Shown: positions 1 to 11,313 of the stretch, one piece after another
How positions within the stretch are numbered: the stretch's first letter is position 1
How the letters are laid out: every line of letters begins with the position of its first letter
Position numbers and translations under genes: made by a program
Assembly: GCA_032629725.1 (NCBI GenBank)
Contig: JAFEVB010000004.1
Coordinates: forward strand, 310,001 to 374,000
Direction of reading: 5' to 3'
DNA from: Gremmenia infestans
Lineage: Eukaryota; Ascomycota; Leotiomycetes; Helotiales; Hamatocanthoscyphaceae
Length of the DNA stretch: 64,000 nt
Notes under the pieces: generated by a model
Told to the model about the DNA's origin: nothing
What the model saw: only the letters and a program-made list of their open reading frames with translations
The model's database searches: none

Positions 1-80
1 AACCGCAGACTTGACATCAACTTTGAATTTGACATGGTACAAAACTTGACACTAATTGAGAAGGGACATATATCTTCAAT

Positions 81-716
81 ATGCCTCCAGTAAGTTCATC
101 CCGCCTACATAGAACCCGAATACAACATAGCAGCTGACCAGCCTGCCCAAAGCGCGGATTCACAAACCCAGCGCCAAAAACGGACAGCGCAAAACAAGCA
201 GTCAAGTCGTTTTACTGTACTTCTTCCCGCCGTATTCCCAATTGGCTCATGCTAATAAATGAAACAGGCGAACTGTGCAGCAAAGGCTATGCCCGTATGA
301 ACGAATATGAAGCGCATCTTTCCTCCTACGACCACTCACACAAACAGCGCTTGAAAGACATGCGCCAACTTACTCGCGATCCACTCGCATCATCAAAAGC
401 GCGAAAGGCGGAAGCGAAAGCTGATAAAGGGATGGGGCTTATCAGTATCAAACTTGGAGGAGAAGGGGGAGTGGAGGGAGGAGAGAAGGTCGGAGGTGGA
501 AGTGGTAGTGGATTCAAGAAAGGTGGGTTTAAGAAGGCGGGCTTCAAGAGTGCCTTTGTACCAGCTTCGGATGGGGTTGAGTCACAGCCTGCTGCGGTGA
601 AGAGTGAGGAGAGGAGGATTAGTGTGGATGAAGGGAGGATTGAAGGTGTGCAGGGCGGAGAGAGTGATACAGATGAGGGTTATGAGATGTATGATCCGAG
701 GTTTCCTACGGAATGA
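81..716 (+). CDS. C2H2 (U1/JAZ-type) zinc-finger protein, GPATCH8-like finger
   Basis: Three-exon model: 81-89, 153-216 and 268-716, giving about 173 residues. The second junction is well supported: joining TTTTACT to GCGAACTG restores the finger start FYCELC, followed by KGYARMNEYEAHLSSYDH and HKQRLKD, i.e. Cys-x2-Cys ... His-x5-His with the basic HKQRLK tail known from GPATCH8-type and U1-like zinc fingers that bind RNA or spliceosomal partners. The branch point GCTAATAAAT lies just before the second acceptor. The first junction (three-codon exon, MPP) is less certain. After the finger come a Lys/Ala-rich helix and a Gly/Lys-rich low-complexity segment (GGFKKGGFKKAGFK), ending in an acidic tail. 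No G-patch is visible. Likely nuclear; function inferred from the finger only. Confidence 0.7.
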
Positions 717-1724
717 GACAACCTCGGGAACTGGCATATTCAATGCGTCGGACGATACCACGACATAGGCCCGGCCCTACATCATGGCTTCCAAAGATAC
801 CTGGAATCAAACTCTTCACTAAACGTAAGGGAAAGTCGACCAAGACAGCCACCACAGCACCATCCTTCGCCATACCCAAGAAAAACCCGCTAGGAAAGCC
901 ACTACTGCCAGCGCACTGAAAATGGGCCTCGTTGCTGGATTATGAGTTATGCTGCGGTGCAGAGGACTACCTGTGAAAAGATTTGAATGGGCCCCGAAGC
1001 TACGACGGGCAAGATAGAGCCTCGGTGGAATATTGGGATCGTTTGCATATAGCAAGTGAGCTTTTCAGAGTTGTTACTACCTCGAGCCTGTAGGTACGTG
1101 GTATCAAGACATCGATATGAAGAAGTTTCGAGCCCAGATCCAACTTCAGACATCGTGTATCACTGTATCGTTGCTAGTCTTTTGCTTCATCGTATGTCTT
1201 TAATCTCCTTTCCCTCTCCCGTCTTGTTCTTATTGTTTCAAACCTCCCAACCATGTCTTCTACCTCGCTCGGCCCCCTTCGCTCCAAAGCAGGTCTCGAG
1301 CTGGATACACACAAGTGTACAAGACTATATTGAATTTCAACGACCTTTGAGTGCGAAACCTCCTTGTGCTTATGTGGTGGACCTTCGCAATTTGTAATTG
1401 GAACATAAACTATATCTGTTTGAATTTTGTGCAAATGTTGTCTTGGTGTCTGATGCTAGCCTTTTATATTTGTACAGTACTTGGCCCATACCCCTTCTTT
1501 GTGTACACATTGTATAAGTACAAGGTGACAAGAGTATATCATGTGCCGTTGTTGAGTTTGCATCGCACAAGAAGAGGGTACACAAGCTCAAGAATGCGGC
1601 TGATCGAGCTTCTTTCTTTCCAGAAATATCATGAAAACTAGAATGCTCGCCATCTATAAAACAATATATATCATCCAACCCCATCCGCGCTTGACTTCAC
1701 TCTTTTCAACCTAATCAGCTTCTT
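717..1724. other. Intergenic region, no supported gene
   Basis: Short open frames on both strands (for example 713-919 and 1056-1397) lack family resemblance, splice logic or a good start context. It probably holds the 3' UTR of the zinc-finger gene and the promoter of the secreted-protein gene. A CTATAAAAC box at about 1655-1663 lies some 70 nt before the ATG at 1725. Confidence 0.5.
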
Positions 1725-2469
1725 ATGCCTAAGTGTCCACCCGTCAAGAAAATGTTCAAATTAAGCCCCCTCCTCATCCTCTTCAATGTCTGCATCATGC
1801 TAGGCGCTGCAGCACCTACAAACAATACACAAACATACCCATCCATTGTCCCCGGCCCAGGAATGCCCACACCGGCGTCACTCAACCTCACCACCGCCGC
1901 TCTCTTCAACACTTCCACTCTAGAAACACACATAAACCATTTTCATTCCCTACACACCCTCAATATCGGGACCCTATGTCAACCCGTAGATCTTGCTAAC
2001 AACAACGATGTCGTTGCCTGCTTCAACTATCTCTATGCATTGGGTCCCCGTTTCTGCGGCGGCAGTGGAAATACGGGGAGCTTCTCGAACTTTGTGAGAG
2101 CAGGGTCGGCGTTGGTTGTGGGGACTAATTTTGGCCCTGGTGGAGTGTGGGGTTCCTACTGGTAAGTTACATATACTTTCCATTCTGAACAGAATTCCTT
2201 TCCAGCGATAGAGCGAGTGAGCGCTAATATTGCCTTGCTGAATGAAGTACCGACGTGGCGTACAGCGTAGCGGATATCTATGTGAGTTGCAGAGGTGCTC
2301 GTAGCCAAACTGCTTTAGCCGGTAAGGCTTGCCCACCCCCATCCATCTCTTTAACAAAACGGTTTGGGTGCTGGAACACATTACTGATGTGGAAATATCA
2401 ATAGGGGATTCTTTTGCTTATGGGAATGGGAATTTACATATTACTGTTGATTCGGGGAACATTGATTGA
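1725..2469 (+). CDS. Small secreted cysteine-containing protein
   Basis: Three exons, 1725-2161, 2248-2321 and 2405-2469, giving 191 residues. The junctions keep frame: exon 1 ends TACTG and joins TACCGAC to give YCTDVAY, and exon 2 joins exon 3 through the glycine codon. The N-terminus has a signal-peptide core (LSPLLILFNVCIMLGAAA). Translation may start at the first Met or at Met10 (MFKLSPLL), which looks more like a signal peptide start. The mature part has several Asn-x-Ser/Thr glycosylation sites and four or five cysteines spread through a Gly/Ser-rich domain ending LHITVDSGNID. No family was recognised. Length, secretion signal and cysteines fit an extracellular or effector-like protein, but that is inference. 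Confidence 0.65.
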
Positions 2470-3160
2470 TGTGGCATGGCATGGCAAGGCAGCTGGAAAG
2501 AAAGGTTTTGCTGTAATTGCAGATCGGTATTCTGGGTAGCCCGCCTAATCTACTGCCAAAGCCCCAAAATGGTCCCCCAAAGGCACCCTCCAAAGTGCAA
2601 ATGGCCCTCTTTTGCGATATGCAACAAAACACTGGCTTACCTAAAAGGGAAAGCGGTGAAGTGCATGATGTGTATATTATTCTTGGGCTTGACCATACAG
2701 TAACATCATATAATATAGTAGTCCCCCTTCTGAGTGTCTTTCAAGTGGACTTCAAGAGAGGGTACCGTACTTCTTAAGTCCCAACGATCAAGTTTGCATC
2801 CAGATGGTGTTTCGTATGTCCTTGAAGAATTATACAGCGTACGACGGAGAAGGACCGGATGAAGTGGATTGGAAGATTCGCCGAGACCAATAGATTTAGG
2901 CTGGATATGCACCTAAATTGGACCCCTTGAATTAGCCTCATGTTGCGTTTGTTATCTTGCTATTATGCCGAAATTAAAACCGATATCACGCATTTTGTTG
3001 AAGAGAAGTCTAGGATTTGTGAGATAGAAGCAAAATTGGTGGTACACAGGTAAAGCAGGAAGGCATCGAGAGGTATCCTTTAACTATGTCACATGAAGGC
3101 GCTCTAGAAATACACATCTTGAATACCACCCCCTATGCCATCCAATTATCCACCAGCCAT
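2470..3160. other. Intergenic region between convergent genes
   Basis: This is the 3' flank of the secreted-protein gene (+) and of PDB1 (-). Overlapping short frames at 2441-2912 on both strands look random. I see nothing else. Confidence 0.5.
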
Positions 3161-4340
3161 CTACAACCGTAACAGCTTCTTGGCGTAGTTCTCAATCACC
3201 GACTCATTAGGGAAGGCCATATCCTCCAACTTGGCCGCATACGGTGTAGGCACCTCAGCACCTGTAACTCTCACACCGGGCGCATCAAGGTAATCGAAGG
3301 CGTATTCCATAGTCAGGGCGAGGATCTCAGCGCCGACACCGAAGGCCGGGAAACCGGACTCGACGGCCATGATACGGTGGGTTTTCTTTACAGATTTGAC
3401 GATTGACTCGATATCGAGGGGTTTGATAGAGCGGAGGTTAATAACTTCAATCTCGACGCCATATTTCTTCTTCAAGGCCTCGGCAGCGATGAGGGATTGT
3501 CCGACGCAACGAGACTGAGTGACGATGGTAAGGTCCTTTCCTGCACGCTCGATCTTTGCCTTGCCGAACGGGATGACGAAGTCGTCTCTTTGTGCGGCTT
3601 CGCTCATAGGGAAGGATTGGCCGTATAACAGCTCATTCTCGAGGACACAGACGGGGTTAGGGTCTCTGATAGCGGCCTTCAGTAATCCTTTGGCGTCTTC
3701 TGCGCTCCAGGGAGAGACGACCTTGAGACCGGGTATGCTTCCGTACCAGGCCGAGTAATCTTGTGAATGTTGTGCTGCGACACCGGACGCGAAACCGTTG
3801 GGGCCGCGGAAAGTGATGTTGCAGGGTTGGATACCACCAGACATATAGTGTGTCTTTGCTGCGGAGTTGATAATCTGATCAATGGCTTGCATGGCGAAGT
3901 TGAAGGTCATGAACTCGCACTGTAGTCATTTCTTAGCCACTGCTTATCACAACGGGAAAAATAGCACTTACGACAGGATGTAAACCGGCCAATGCGGCTC
4001 CAACTGTAAGACCACAGAATCCAGACTCGGTGATAGGACTGTCAATAACTCTCTTCTCACCAAATCGGTCCAGCAGTCCCTTGGTAACTTTGTATGCGCC
4101 ATTATACTGAGCGACCTCTTCACCCAGGATGAAGACCTTGGGGTTCAACTCCAATTCCTCCGCAAGAGCTTCATTCAAAGCTTCCCTGACTGTGTATTCC
4201 TTTACGCCGCTCTCCTTCGCATACCCTCTGCTTTGGACAATCGCCGGAATTCGGGGAAAGCTCTGGAAGGCGCTGCGGACTACAGGTCGCACTGATGCTG
4301 CAGACACAATTCTGGAAGCTGGGCGCAAGAGTCGGGACAT
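3161..4340 (-). CDS. PDB1: Pyruvate dehydrogenase E1 component subunit beta, mitochondrial
   Basis: Two exons read from the minus strand, 4340-3972 and 3919-3161, giving 375 residues, the usual length for fungal E1-beta. The intron sits between LHPV and CEFMTFNF and leaves frame intact. The first about 35 residues are Arg/Ser/Ala-rich without acids, a mitochondrial presequence. The mature part shows the family landmarks: REALNEALAEEL, GEEVAQYNGAYKVTKGLL, IDSPITESGF, MTFNFAMQAIDQIINSAAK and the transketolase C-terminal domain ending KLLRL. E1-beta pairs with E1-alpha (PDA1) in the thiamine-diphosphate E1 heterotetramer that decarboxylates pyruvate in the pyruvate dehydrogenase complex. Nothing odd is seen; this is a housekeeping gene. 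Confidence 0.95.
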
Positions 4341-5050
4341 CTTGGTAGGAAGCCGCAGCTAGGAGGAGGAGGAGATAGGAGTGGTTTAGGTGGGTTGAGT
4401 TGAGAATGGAGGTGTCAAGATTTCTTCAGCCGGCGTTAAGTTGGGTTGGGAAGCTATCAATTTCCAACAAAAGTCCGGAATCCACTAGTCCGCCTTTGGC
4501 CATAGTGTCGGGATCGTTCCTATCAGTTCCGTCATCAAATACTTGTATATCTTCACTCTTTTGCATTCTTAGGATTCTTGATAGCATTGGAAACCTTTGG
4601 AAGAAGTATAATACATGTTTACATAGGTTCAACCTCATCCTCTTTCGGTCTTTGAGGTTCCAGCATCTTATAGTTATTTGATGCTCGGGACGCGGATAAA
4701 TCGGGATTCCCGGGTCCCTATCCCTGAATGAGACAAAGAATGAACATTGTCTTTTTTGTACACTTCATCATCTTACTTGATGGAACTTACAGCTTGTCAG
4801 ATTCTTCAATCTCAGTCTCGAGTACTAGATAGACTCATATTCACAAAGTATAACTCATGGACCGTGGGAATCGTGGTACTTATTGGTATTCGTCATGCGT
4901 TCTATGTAGTGGTATGTACTGTGCACTGCCGTCATTCTCTGCCCCATCCTATCCTAAACGCCAAAGCCTTCTCCGGGCTCCCAAATAATCGAATCCAGAT
5001 ACAATCTGTCGCTTCAAAATACCTCCCAATGCAGAGACACAGGGTACCGC
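4341..5050. other. Intergenic region (PDB1 promoter side and ATG3 3' side)
   Basis: No convincing coding frame or RNA gene. It should contain the PDB1 promoter (minus strand, reading leftward) and the ATG3 3' UTR. Confidence 0.5.
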
Positions 5051-6246
5051 TTAGACACCCATAGTGAAATCATGTTCGATTCCTGGTGTGACGCTTGCCA
5101 TGAACTGTATTGATTAGCATAAGAAATTCTAGAGGGAATGCTTGAAGCTTACCTTTAAGAACACGACCAGATATTGATCCACTCGAATAGCAACCTCCTC
5201 ATCTGTGACCTCCTGATCATGCTGCAGGACTTCCCACTCATCATTGCCATTCCCGCCAGCCTTCATACCATCTACAAGAGCTTTGCCGCCGCTTAGGCCG
5301 GTTTTGCTGAAGTCATCGACCAGTCCTTCCATACCAGCATCTTTGGCGCCAGGTGCAATCTTCCCTTGGCGCATCTTCTCTCGACGAATCTTGAGAGCGG
5401 CGTCTGCACGATCGAGGAGGGTCTTCATCACGCTAGCGTGTTTACATGGGTGTACGGATGCCATTTTAATGTTGTTGCTGAAGTAGGGGAAGTCTTCAAG
5501 GGTAACTGTCTTATCTTTGTAGTCGCCGACGATATCTTCCATCATGAGTTGCGGGGTAAGGGGTTGTGAATTTGCGAGGTATCCGGAGAGGTAGAGGCGT
5601 GGAGTGCGGTAATAAGGAGTGTAGGCGATGTACAGAGTATATGTACGTCGAGATCTATCATCAAGATCATATTAATACGAATACTTCAAGGTGGAACGGC
5701 CTGGAGGACTTACGCATCAGCTCCATCGCCCTTAGGATCTCGAATAATAGCCTCATCATCATCATCCTCGTCCTCCATGTCTGGAATCTCATCCTCGTCT
5801 TCTTCCCTCTCTCCCATATTTCCACTCTCGTCCACAGTCCTCACATCCCTCGCCCTTGCCTCCTGGCTCGCCCCCAAACCTCCAGTTCTCAGCCACCCGT
5901 CCTCATCATCTCCAGGCGAATGCGCCCCCCCGGCAAGCCTAAAGTCTTCTCCATCACCCACCATCGTCTCCTCCTGCCCGGCATCCCCCGCGAAGTTATC
6001 GTCAAGTCTGCGATGGCATGGCACGCCTCGAGTCACTAGGAACTGCTTGCCTGGAGGCAAGTAGCTCACGCGCTTGCTTTCCGGAGAAGCGTCTGCCCAC
6101 GACCATGTCGGGAATTTGTAGACCAGGTAGTCGCCGGCGGCTACGAACTCTTCGGGGGTGATTTGGCCATTTTGACGGAAGGTGGAGGTGTGCGAGACGG
6201 GTGCCCACTCACGGACTCTATCGAGGGTGCTATGGAGGAAGTTCAT
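5051..6246 (-). CDS. ATG3: Autophagy-related E2-like conjugating enzyme ATG3
   Basis: Three exons, 6246-5714, 5654-5153 and 5104-5051, giving 362 residues. The start is the conserved MNFLHSTLDRVREW; an in-frame upstream extension exists but does not match the family. Landmarks: TFRQNGQITPEEFVAAGDYL, FPTWSWADA, CHRRLDDNF, the acidic flexible region (EEDEDEIPDMEDEDDDD), YRTPRLYLSGY, then the catalytic HPCKH motif whose Cys carries the ATG8 thioester, and the C-terminal VTPGIEHDFTMGV formed by the last 54-nt exon. ATG3 transfers lipidated-form ATG8 from ATG7 to phosphatidylethanolamine at the growing autophagosome. The unusually acidic central loop is normal for fungal orthologues. Confidence 0.96.
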
Positions 6247-6921
6247 CGTTGGTGGGGTAGATTTTGGTACCGCGTACGATGCCGAGATGTTATGCCAAGG
6301 ACTCGTAGACTTGGTGTAGATGGATTTTGTAGAGAATTTATAGGAGAGGAAGTAGGGTGTTTGTATGGAGGGTGGTTCGAATGTTGGACAGGACAAAGGA
6401 TGACGAGCTGCGGACGGCTTCAGCCTCGAATCATACCCCGCCTCGAGACGTGATTGGTCGAATTTGTAAATCACGAGGAAGTTACAAGTGACTACCTCAA
6501 GTTCAAATGAAGAAATGTTTCAGCTTTTGATGAGTCATTTATGTCTTTACTCGGAGGATGAAGAATAGACTTTGTGAATAATCAAAAAGGTGACCTGTTC
6601 CTGGAATGGCTCCCTTTGGGCATTAGGCATCTTCAGGCTACACAGAGATTTACTCTATACAAAGATGCATATAACTTGGCAATTTGAGCTAGGGCTGATT
6701 TTACACTCTCAGATGTTCGTAGTCGAGGAAGGAATACTTTTGCAGAGTTCAAGTTCTATATAATAGAGATCACATATAACGCCTTTGTGTAATTATCTAC
6801 TCTTATTGCGGTTGCATGCATGAAGGCGTTTTGGATGGCTGATCTAGCCTACTTACTTCAGCCTCTCTTTCGTCTTCTTTTCCCCATTTTGACTCTTAGG
6901 GCAACCAACCGCTCATGCGTC
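6247..6921. other. Intergenic region
   Basis: ATG3 promoter, followed by moderately AT-rich sequence without a supported gene. Confidence 0.4.
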
Positions 6922-7854
6922 GATATATTCTTCGGTTTCTCAGTCAGTGATTTCGGCCTCTTGATTAACCTCTCCTAGAAAACCTTCCGAGATTGCCAAA
7001 ATTCCGGGCCACATTATATCGAAATATCACGAGAAGTTCAAAAAATACAGTCAAATCTGTTCAGGCGAAGCACTTCCACGAAGGACCAAATTCTTGCGAC
7101 CGCATATGATTGCAAATATGTCCTTGAGAAGCTTGAATTCAACCTAGCAAAATACGAATCCCTAGGTGTTGACCGTAAGGCTGGAGACGCAACGAAGATC
7201 TGGCAGCGCCCAAGATTCAGATCGAAGATAGAATATCTAGATAACATCAAGAGAAAGCTAGTTACTTACACTTCAACGATCTCCATGCTTCTCGATATAG
7301 TGCATCTGAAGACCGGTGGCCGGATTGAAACTAAGCTGGACGGTGGTTTTCATGAGATTATCGGCCAATTTGAGGATATGCGGAGAGAAATCTACAGCAT
7401 AGCAGCTCACGCCAGAGAGACCGATTGAGGCGGCTTAACGTTGTCGTTGTTATCTCTGTCAACACACGCCGGGGACAACAAGGAAACATGGTAGGACTTT
7501 CGCAGAGAGCTTATCAGGAAGGGATTCGAAAGTGAGAGCTTGAATCGACACAGCCATGTTCTTCAATCCTATACACTGAATTTAGAACCAAGTGGTCTCT
7601 TGGACCAAGAGTCACTCCAAAGCCGAGGAGATTCTCACGATGACCCATGGTGGAACAGGCGGATGAATATGGACACCGTTCATACATGGGAAGATGTACA
7701 GCTGCCTGTAGTATCTGACGAGTATGATGTTTCTCGTCCATTGGAGAATGAAAGCCGTCTTGGTCTACACAGAGAGGCTTCACCAATACTAGAAGGCGCC
7801 GGCTCTAAGCCCAAGAAGACAAACGCACATGTACCAAAAGCAAGTCTATTGTAA
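6922..7854 (+). pseudogene. Decayed gene: fungal N-terminal domain of NACHT/ankyrin-type proteins
   Basis: One reading frame stays protein-like from about 6922 to 7851 but is broken by in-frame stops at 6976-6978 (TAG), 7426-7428 (TGA) and 7492-7494 (TAG); it closes at 7852-7854 (TAA). The translated pieces follow a domain common at the N-terminus of fungal NACHT/ankyrin-type proteins. It shows GFSVSDFGLLINL, a helix ending KYESLGVDRKA, WQRPRFRSK, LDNIKRKLVTYTSTISMLLD, GGRIETKLDGG and DFRRELIRKGFESESL. The stops fall where relatives usually have Trp, Arg/Gln and Lys/Gln codons, so these look like point nonsense changes; no intron removes all three. No start codon is seen upstream. A further frame at 7929-8153 may be its eroded tail. 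The family name is from memory of the pattern; the breaks are seen directly. Confidence 0.6.
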
Positions 7855-8226
7855 GCATGGATGCTCGCAAGTCGAGTTAAACTTGGCGGACCAGGAACTC
7901 TATCCAGGTAATCCCAACCAACTAGACCGTGCCGGATATCATTCCAGATACTACAATGAATAAAGAGATCTCGCCCTGGCTTGAAGTAAAGGCAAATGAA
8001 AGCATTGATCCTCGCCCAATCGATATCACCATTAGTAATGGACCAATCAACAATACTCCATTGTTAGTATCTGAGAACTTCTCATTCGCATCCGTGATGG
8101 CGAACAATTCAGGAACCGATTCGCCAGCGACTCAAACCCAAAAGGTCTTCTAAATCTTCCTTGCGGCAAAAGTAACAAAGCACGAAGTACGGATTACCAG
8201 CCATGCTATCTATCGAGAGAAAAAAC

Positions 8227-8234
8227 AAAAAAAA
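8227..8234 (-). terminator. Pol III terminator of the 5S gene
   Basis: Eight consecutive T residues on the minus strand start three nucleotides past the 5S 3' end and are followed by a second T run, the standard RNA polymerase III stop. Confidence 0.85.
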
Positions 8235-8237
8235 GAT

Positions 8238-8356
8238 ACATACAACAGTAGGTATTCGCTGGTGGTCACCCACCCAACTACTAATCTACCGCTTTGGAAC
8301 TTGAGTATGGCAGAGCGGACGGGATGCCCTATTTTTTCCAAGCTATGGTCGTATGT
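8238..8356 (-). rRNA. 5S rRNA: 5S ribosomal RNA
   Basis: Read from the minus strand the 119-nt sequence begins ACATACGACCATAG and ends CTACTGTTGTATGT, so the two ends pair as helix I. Inside are the conserved 5S blocks GGGCATCCCGTCCGCTCTG (loops B/C) and TAGTAGTTGGGTGGGTGACC plus CACCAGCGAAT (internal control region, loops D/E). It closely follows the ascomycete 5S consensus. Pol III transcribes it from internal promoter elements, and the RNA joins the large ribosomal subunit. Dispersed single 5S genes are normal in filamentous ascomycetes. The central stem (CTTGGAAAAAATAGGG ... AGTTCCAAAGC) keeps its overall form with some substitutions. Confidence 0.93.
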
Positions 8357-9387
8357 GACAGGCTTGTTGTTATTTCACTTCATATACATACCCAGGTACG
8401 TGCATGTGTGTCTGTGGTGGAGGCGGATTTTCGCTTAGCGATTGTTGCCCCTTTCTAACTACCTAGGCATGAAAAAGTGTAACAAAGAAGATGGGCGAGA
8501 AAAAAAACGACGGAATGGAATATAAATTCGCTCTGGCCTTGTCCTTCTTCTAAATGTTGAGTGAGTTAATTGCTGCGTCTGCTATGTGCTGGAGTGGTGT
8601 ACCTATTTCAAGGTACAGATAGGTATATATTTATTCGTGAGTGTTGAGTATTGCCGGTTGCTGTCTGTGGATATCCTAATACATTTAAAGTGATTAGCTA
8701 CCTAGCTATCTAGATATCGCTAGAATCAATTCATAGGTCTTTAGGCCATACACACGAATCTGCTCTGCTCTCCAGATTTGGTTGATAGGAGGGAAATGGC
8801 TTTATTAAGCGAACCCCTGGATCCGGGTAGGTAAGACTGAGACTTTTTAGGACAAACAAATAGTAGCTCTCCAGCTCTAGTATCAAGCAACCAGTGATGA
8901 GTATGACGGTAAACTTTCTTTGTTGATAACAAGGAAAGGGTATTTTGCCACGGGTAGTGACTATAGTCAAGGCTGTCAGAAAATGTTGCTGATACAATAA
9001 CCTGGGAGAAGGCGGGGACGTATCGAAATGGAATGTTATGTCGTTGCCCTCACTCATTTGGTGTTCAGCTCTAAGGCATATTTGACTGCGCGTGGAGGTA
9101 GATTACGAGCAAGAGCAGTTGCTGTTGTAGCAGATCTACTGAGCTACTTTTCCAAGTAAGGTAAGCTAGACTGAGGAACTCATTACCTAGGTATCGATAG
9201 TACCTGCTTAACCAGCTTTTCAGATTCACCAGGCTTTGATATTTCTCTATATACAAGCTAATCGCCACCACTTTGTTGGTATACCCATACATACTCAAGC
9301 CAACTAATGCCCAGCGCCGTGCAAATGCTCCAATCAACCTAAAACGCCATTTTGCTATTCCTCCAAGTTACGCCACGGGATACAAAA
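8357..9387. other. Intergenic region
   Basis: Overlapping short frames (8731-9057, 9071-9337) have no family signal. Upstream of the 5S gene (above 8356, minus strand) no TATA-like element is obvious. I see no other gene. Confidence 0.45.
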
Positions 9388-11065
9388 TCACTTTTCAGCA
9401 GCAAGCACCATCTTCTCCCGCTCATTTTGCCGTTTCTTGAACTGCTGTTTCGTATGTTTCCGCTCATTCTCCTGTTTCCGCTTAATCGCCTTCAGCTCCT
9501 CGCCCTTAATTTCCCCGGCCTTCTTCACAACCTTCGGGATATGCCTATGGCGCTTGATACGTTTGATTTCGGGCATGTGGGCATAGCGTTCGGTGAGCGC
9601 TTCGTTGTATTCGAGCGCTTGGCGCTGTTTGGTTGATTTTATGCCCTCTCGCGCGGAAGCATTTGCACGCCTATTGACGCGTTAATATAATAATTTCTGG
9701 GAATAGAAGGATGTGTTCTGAGGGGTGACATTGACGTACCATAATCTGATATTACCATCATCTGAGCCCGAGAGTACGTATTTAGAATCGGGCGACCATT
9801 GGCAAGAAAAGACTCGTTGCATGCGCTTTGTATGGTATATGTCCCGACTATGGCCTTTTGTTCTACTCCACAAACGGATTGTCTTGTCGTAGGAACCAGA
9901 GACAATTTCTTCTCCTGTCGGGGAGAATTCCACATCCATTACCGCTGCTACATGATCTTTCAAAATATTTAATGCGCGGTTCATCTTCCTCATGTCGAAA
10001 ACTGTAGATTACATTATTAGTTTTTGGTATTTGCGAACTGGTGATGGAAACGAACTGTAAATATTATGGTCCTCATTAGCCACAGCAAAGTTCTGTAGAC
10101 GTATTAGTATATTTTCAGAGATAAGGCCGAGCTACTAACCATTGCCTCCATAGGATTCCATGCTATCTTGTTGCTAGCAAAATTGAGAATGGTCTTTGCG
10201 AGGGGCATAGATGTCCTCAAGTCGTATAAAACTATCGAGCGATCGGTCCCTGCAGAGGCAAGAATAGAATCTTCAACTTGATTGAAAGCCACACAGGAGA
10301 TTGTGTCGTGATTGGTGGGCCACTTCAAGACCTCGGGAGGTGCGCTGGTTCGTTCTAAATCGTATATGGAAACTGAACTTCCTGATGTCGCAAAAACATT
10401 CTTCGAGCGATGATGTGAGATACCGGTAAATGCATTTGCTCCAAGCCATGTAGCTGAAGGCGCCGCGCCTGCAGGCGTATTGTATGGATCAAAGAGTTTG
10501 ACGGTTCGATCGCTCGCGCATGTCAATAGCTTTTTATCCAGAGTCCAGGCCATCGATTTCACAATATTCTCATGTGCGGAAGTTGTCCAGGTCTCCTCTC
10601 GACTTGTTAGATCCCAGACCTTAACAACACCATCTCCGCTTCCACTGGCAAATCTTTGTAACGAATTCGGATCCTTCGCCATCGAATATACACCATCGAC
10701 GTGTCCCTTTCCCATCTGTCCCACGAAAGGAGCAGCGAACATTCTTTCCATCTTCGCGGCGTTAAGGGCTCGAGTATATTCTGAGGGTAGGTTAGTATGC
10801 GCTTCAAGGGATATACCGAAAGCTGAGGACCTAAGCGGGCAACAAAAATTTCGGTGATCTTGGAACAATCCAAAGAGAAGGGTAGTATAGTACGCACCTC
10901 TGGCCTTTGCGAATGGGTGCAATGCTGGGTCCAGGTTCCGAGGCATTCTTGCGACATCAGAACCCGGGGTTTGGGCCTGTGCCGTTGGGCGAGAGAGAGT
11001 TTTTATTTTCTAGGATTTGTTAGCGAATCATAATAATTGCTGGCATATATACACATCCATACCAT
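9388..11065 (-). CDS. SOF1: U3 snoRNP / small-subunit processome WD-repeat protein SOF1 (DCAF13)
   Basis: Six exons: 11065-11063, 11009-10898, 10780-10140, 10092-10056, 10001-9740 and 9670-9388, giving 445 residues, the family length. Exon 1 is only the ATG, spliced to AAAATAAAAACT to give the conserved MKIKTLSRP start. Landmarks: RNLDPALHPFAKAREYTRALNA, six or seven WD repeats (for example FASGSGDGVVKVWDL, SVSIYDLERT, SGSYDKTIRLWSR, SGSDDGNIRLW), and the basic C-terminal SOF1 domain with HRHIPKVVKKAGEIK and a Lys/Arg/Glu-rich tail. SOF1 binds the U3 snoRNP and is needed for 18S rRNA maturation in the nucleolus. The 37-nt fourth exon restores NFAVANEDHNIYIFDMR across the junction. Confidence 0.94.
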
Positions 11066-11202
11066 GTTGGGCTCAACGTGTTGTGGGCATTTCGATGTGC
11101 GTCTGCATTTGCTTCCCCGCGAAAAGTTTGGTGGTTGTCGAAAATAAAAAGGCGGCTGCGACTTTTTTGCAGGGATCTAGTTTTTAGTGCGGATCAACCC
11201 TT

Positions 11203-11217
11203 GCCTTGCCTTGCCTT
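11203..11217. repeat. (CCTTG)n short tandem repeat
   Basis: Three units of CCTTG/TTGCC sit in the shared SOF1-RPN6 upstream region. It is small and probably without consequence. Confidence 0.4.
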
Positions 11218-11313
11218 CAGGCACAGCTCCATACGCAACGCATTTGATTGTAAACACACGACACTGAGCATTGAGCAATATACTCTCTGTCAACCACCAC
11301 AACACACTCCAAT

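Noticed and set aside
713..1434. Overlapping short frames on both strands after the zinc-finger gene
   Set aside because: No shared family, no splice logic, and composition expected of random frames in UTR or intergenic DNA.
8731..9337. Minus-strand frames of 88-108 residues downstream of the 5S gene
   Set aside because: No recognisable domain, start contexts are poor and two frames overlap; most likely chance.
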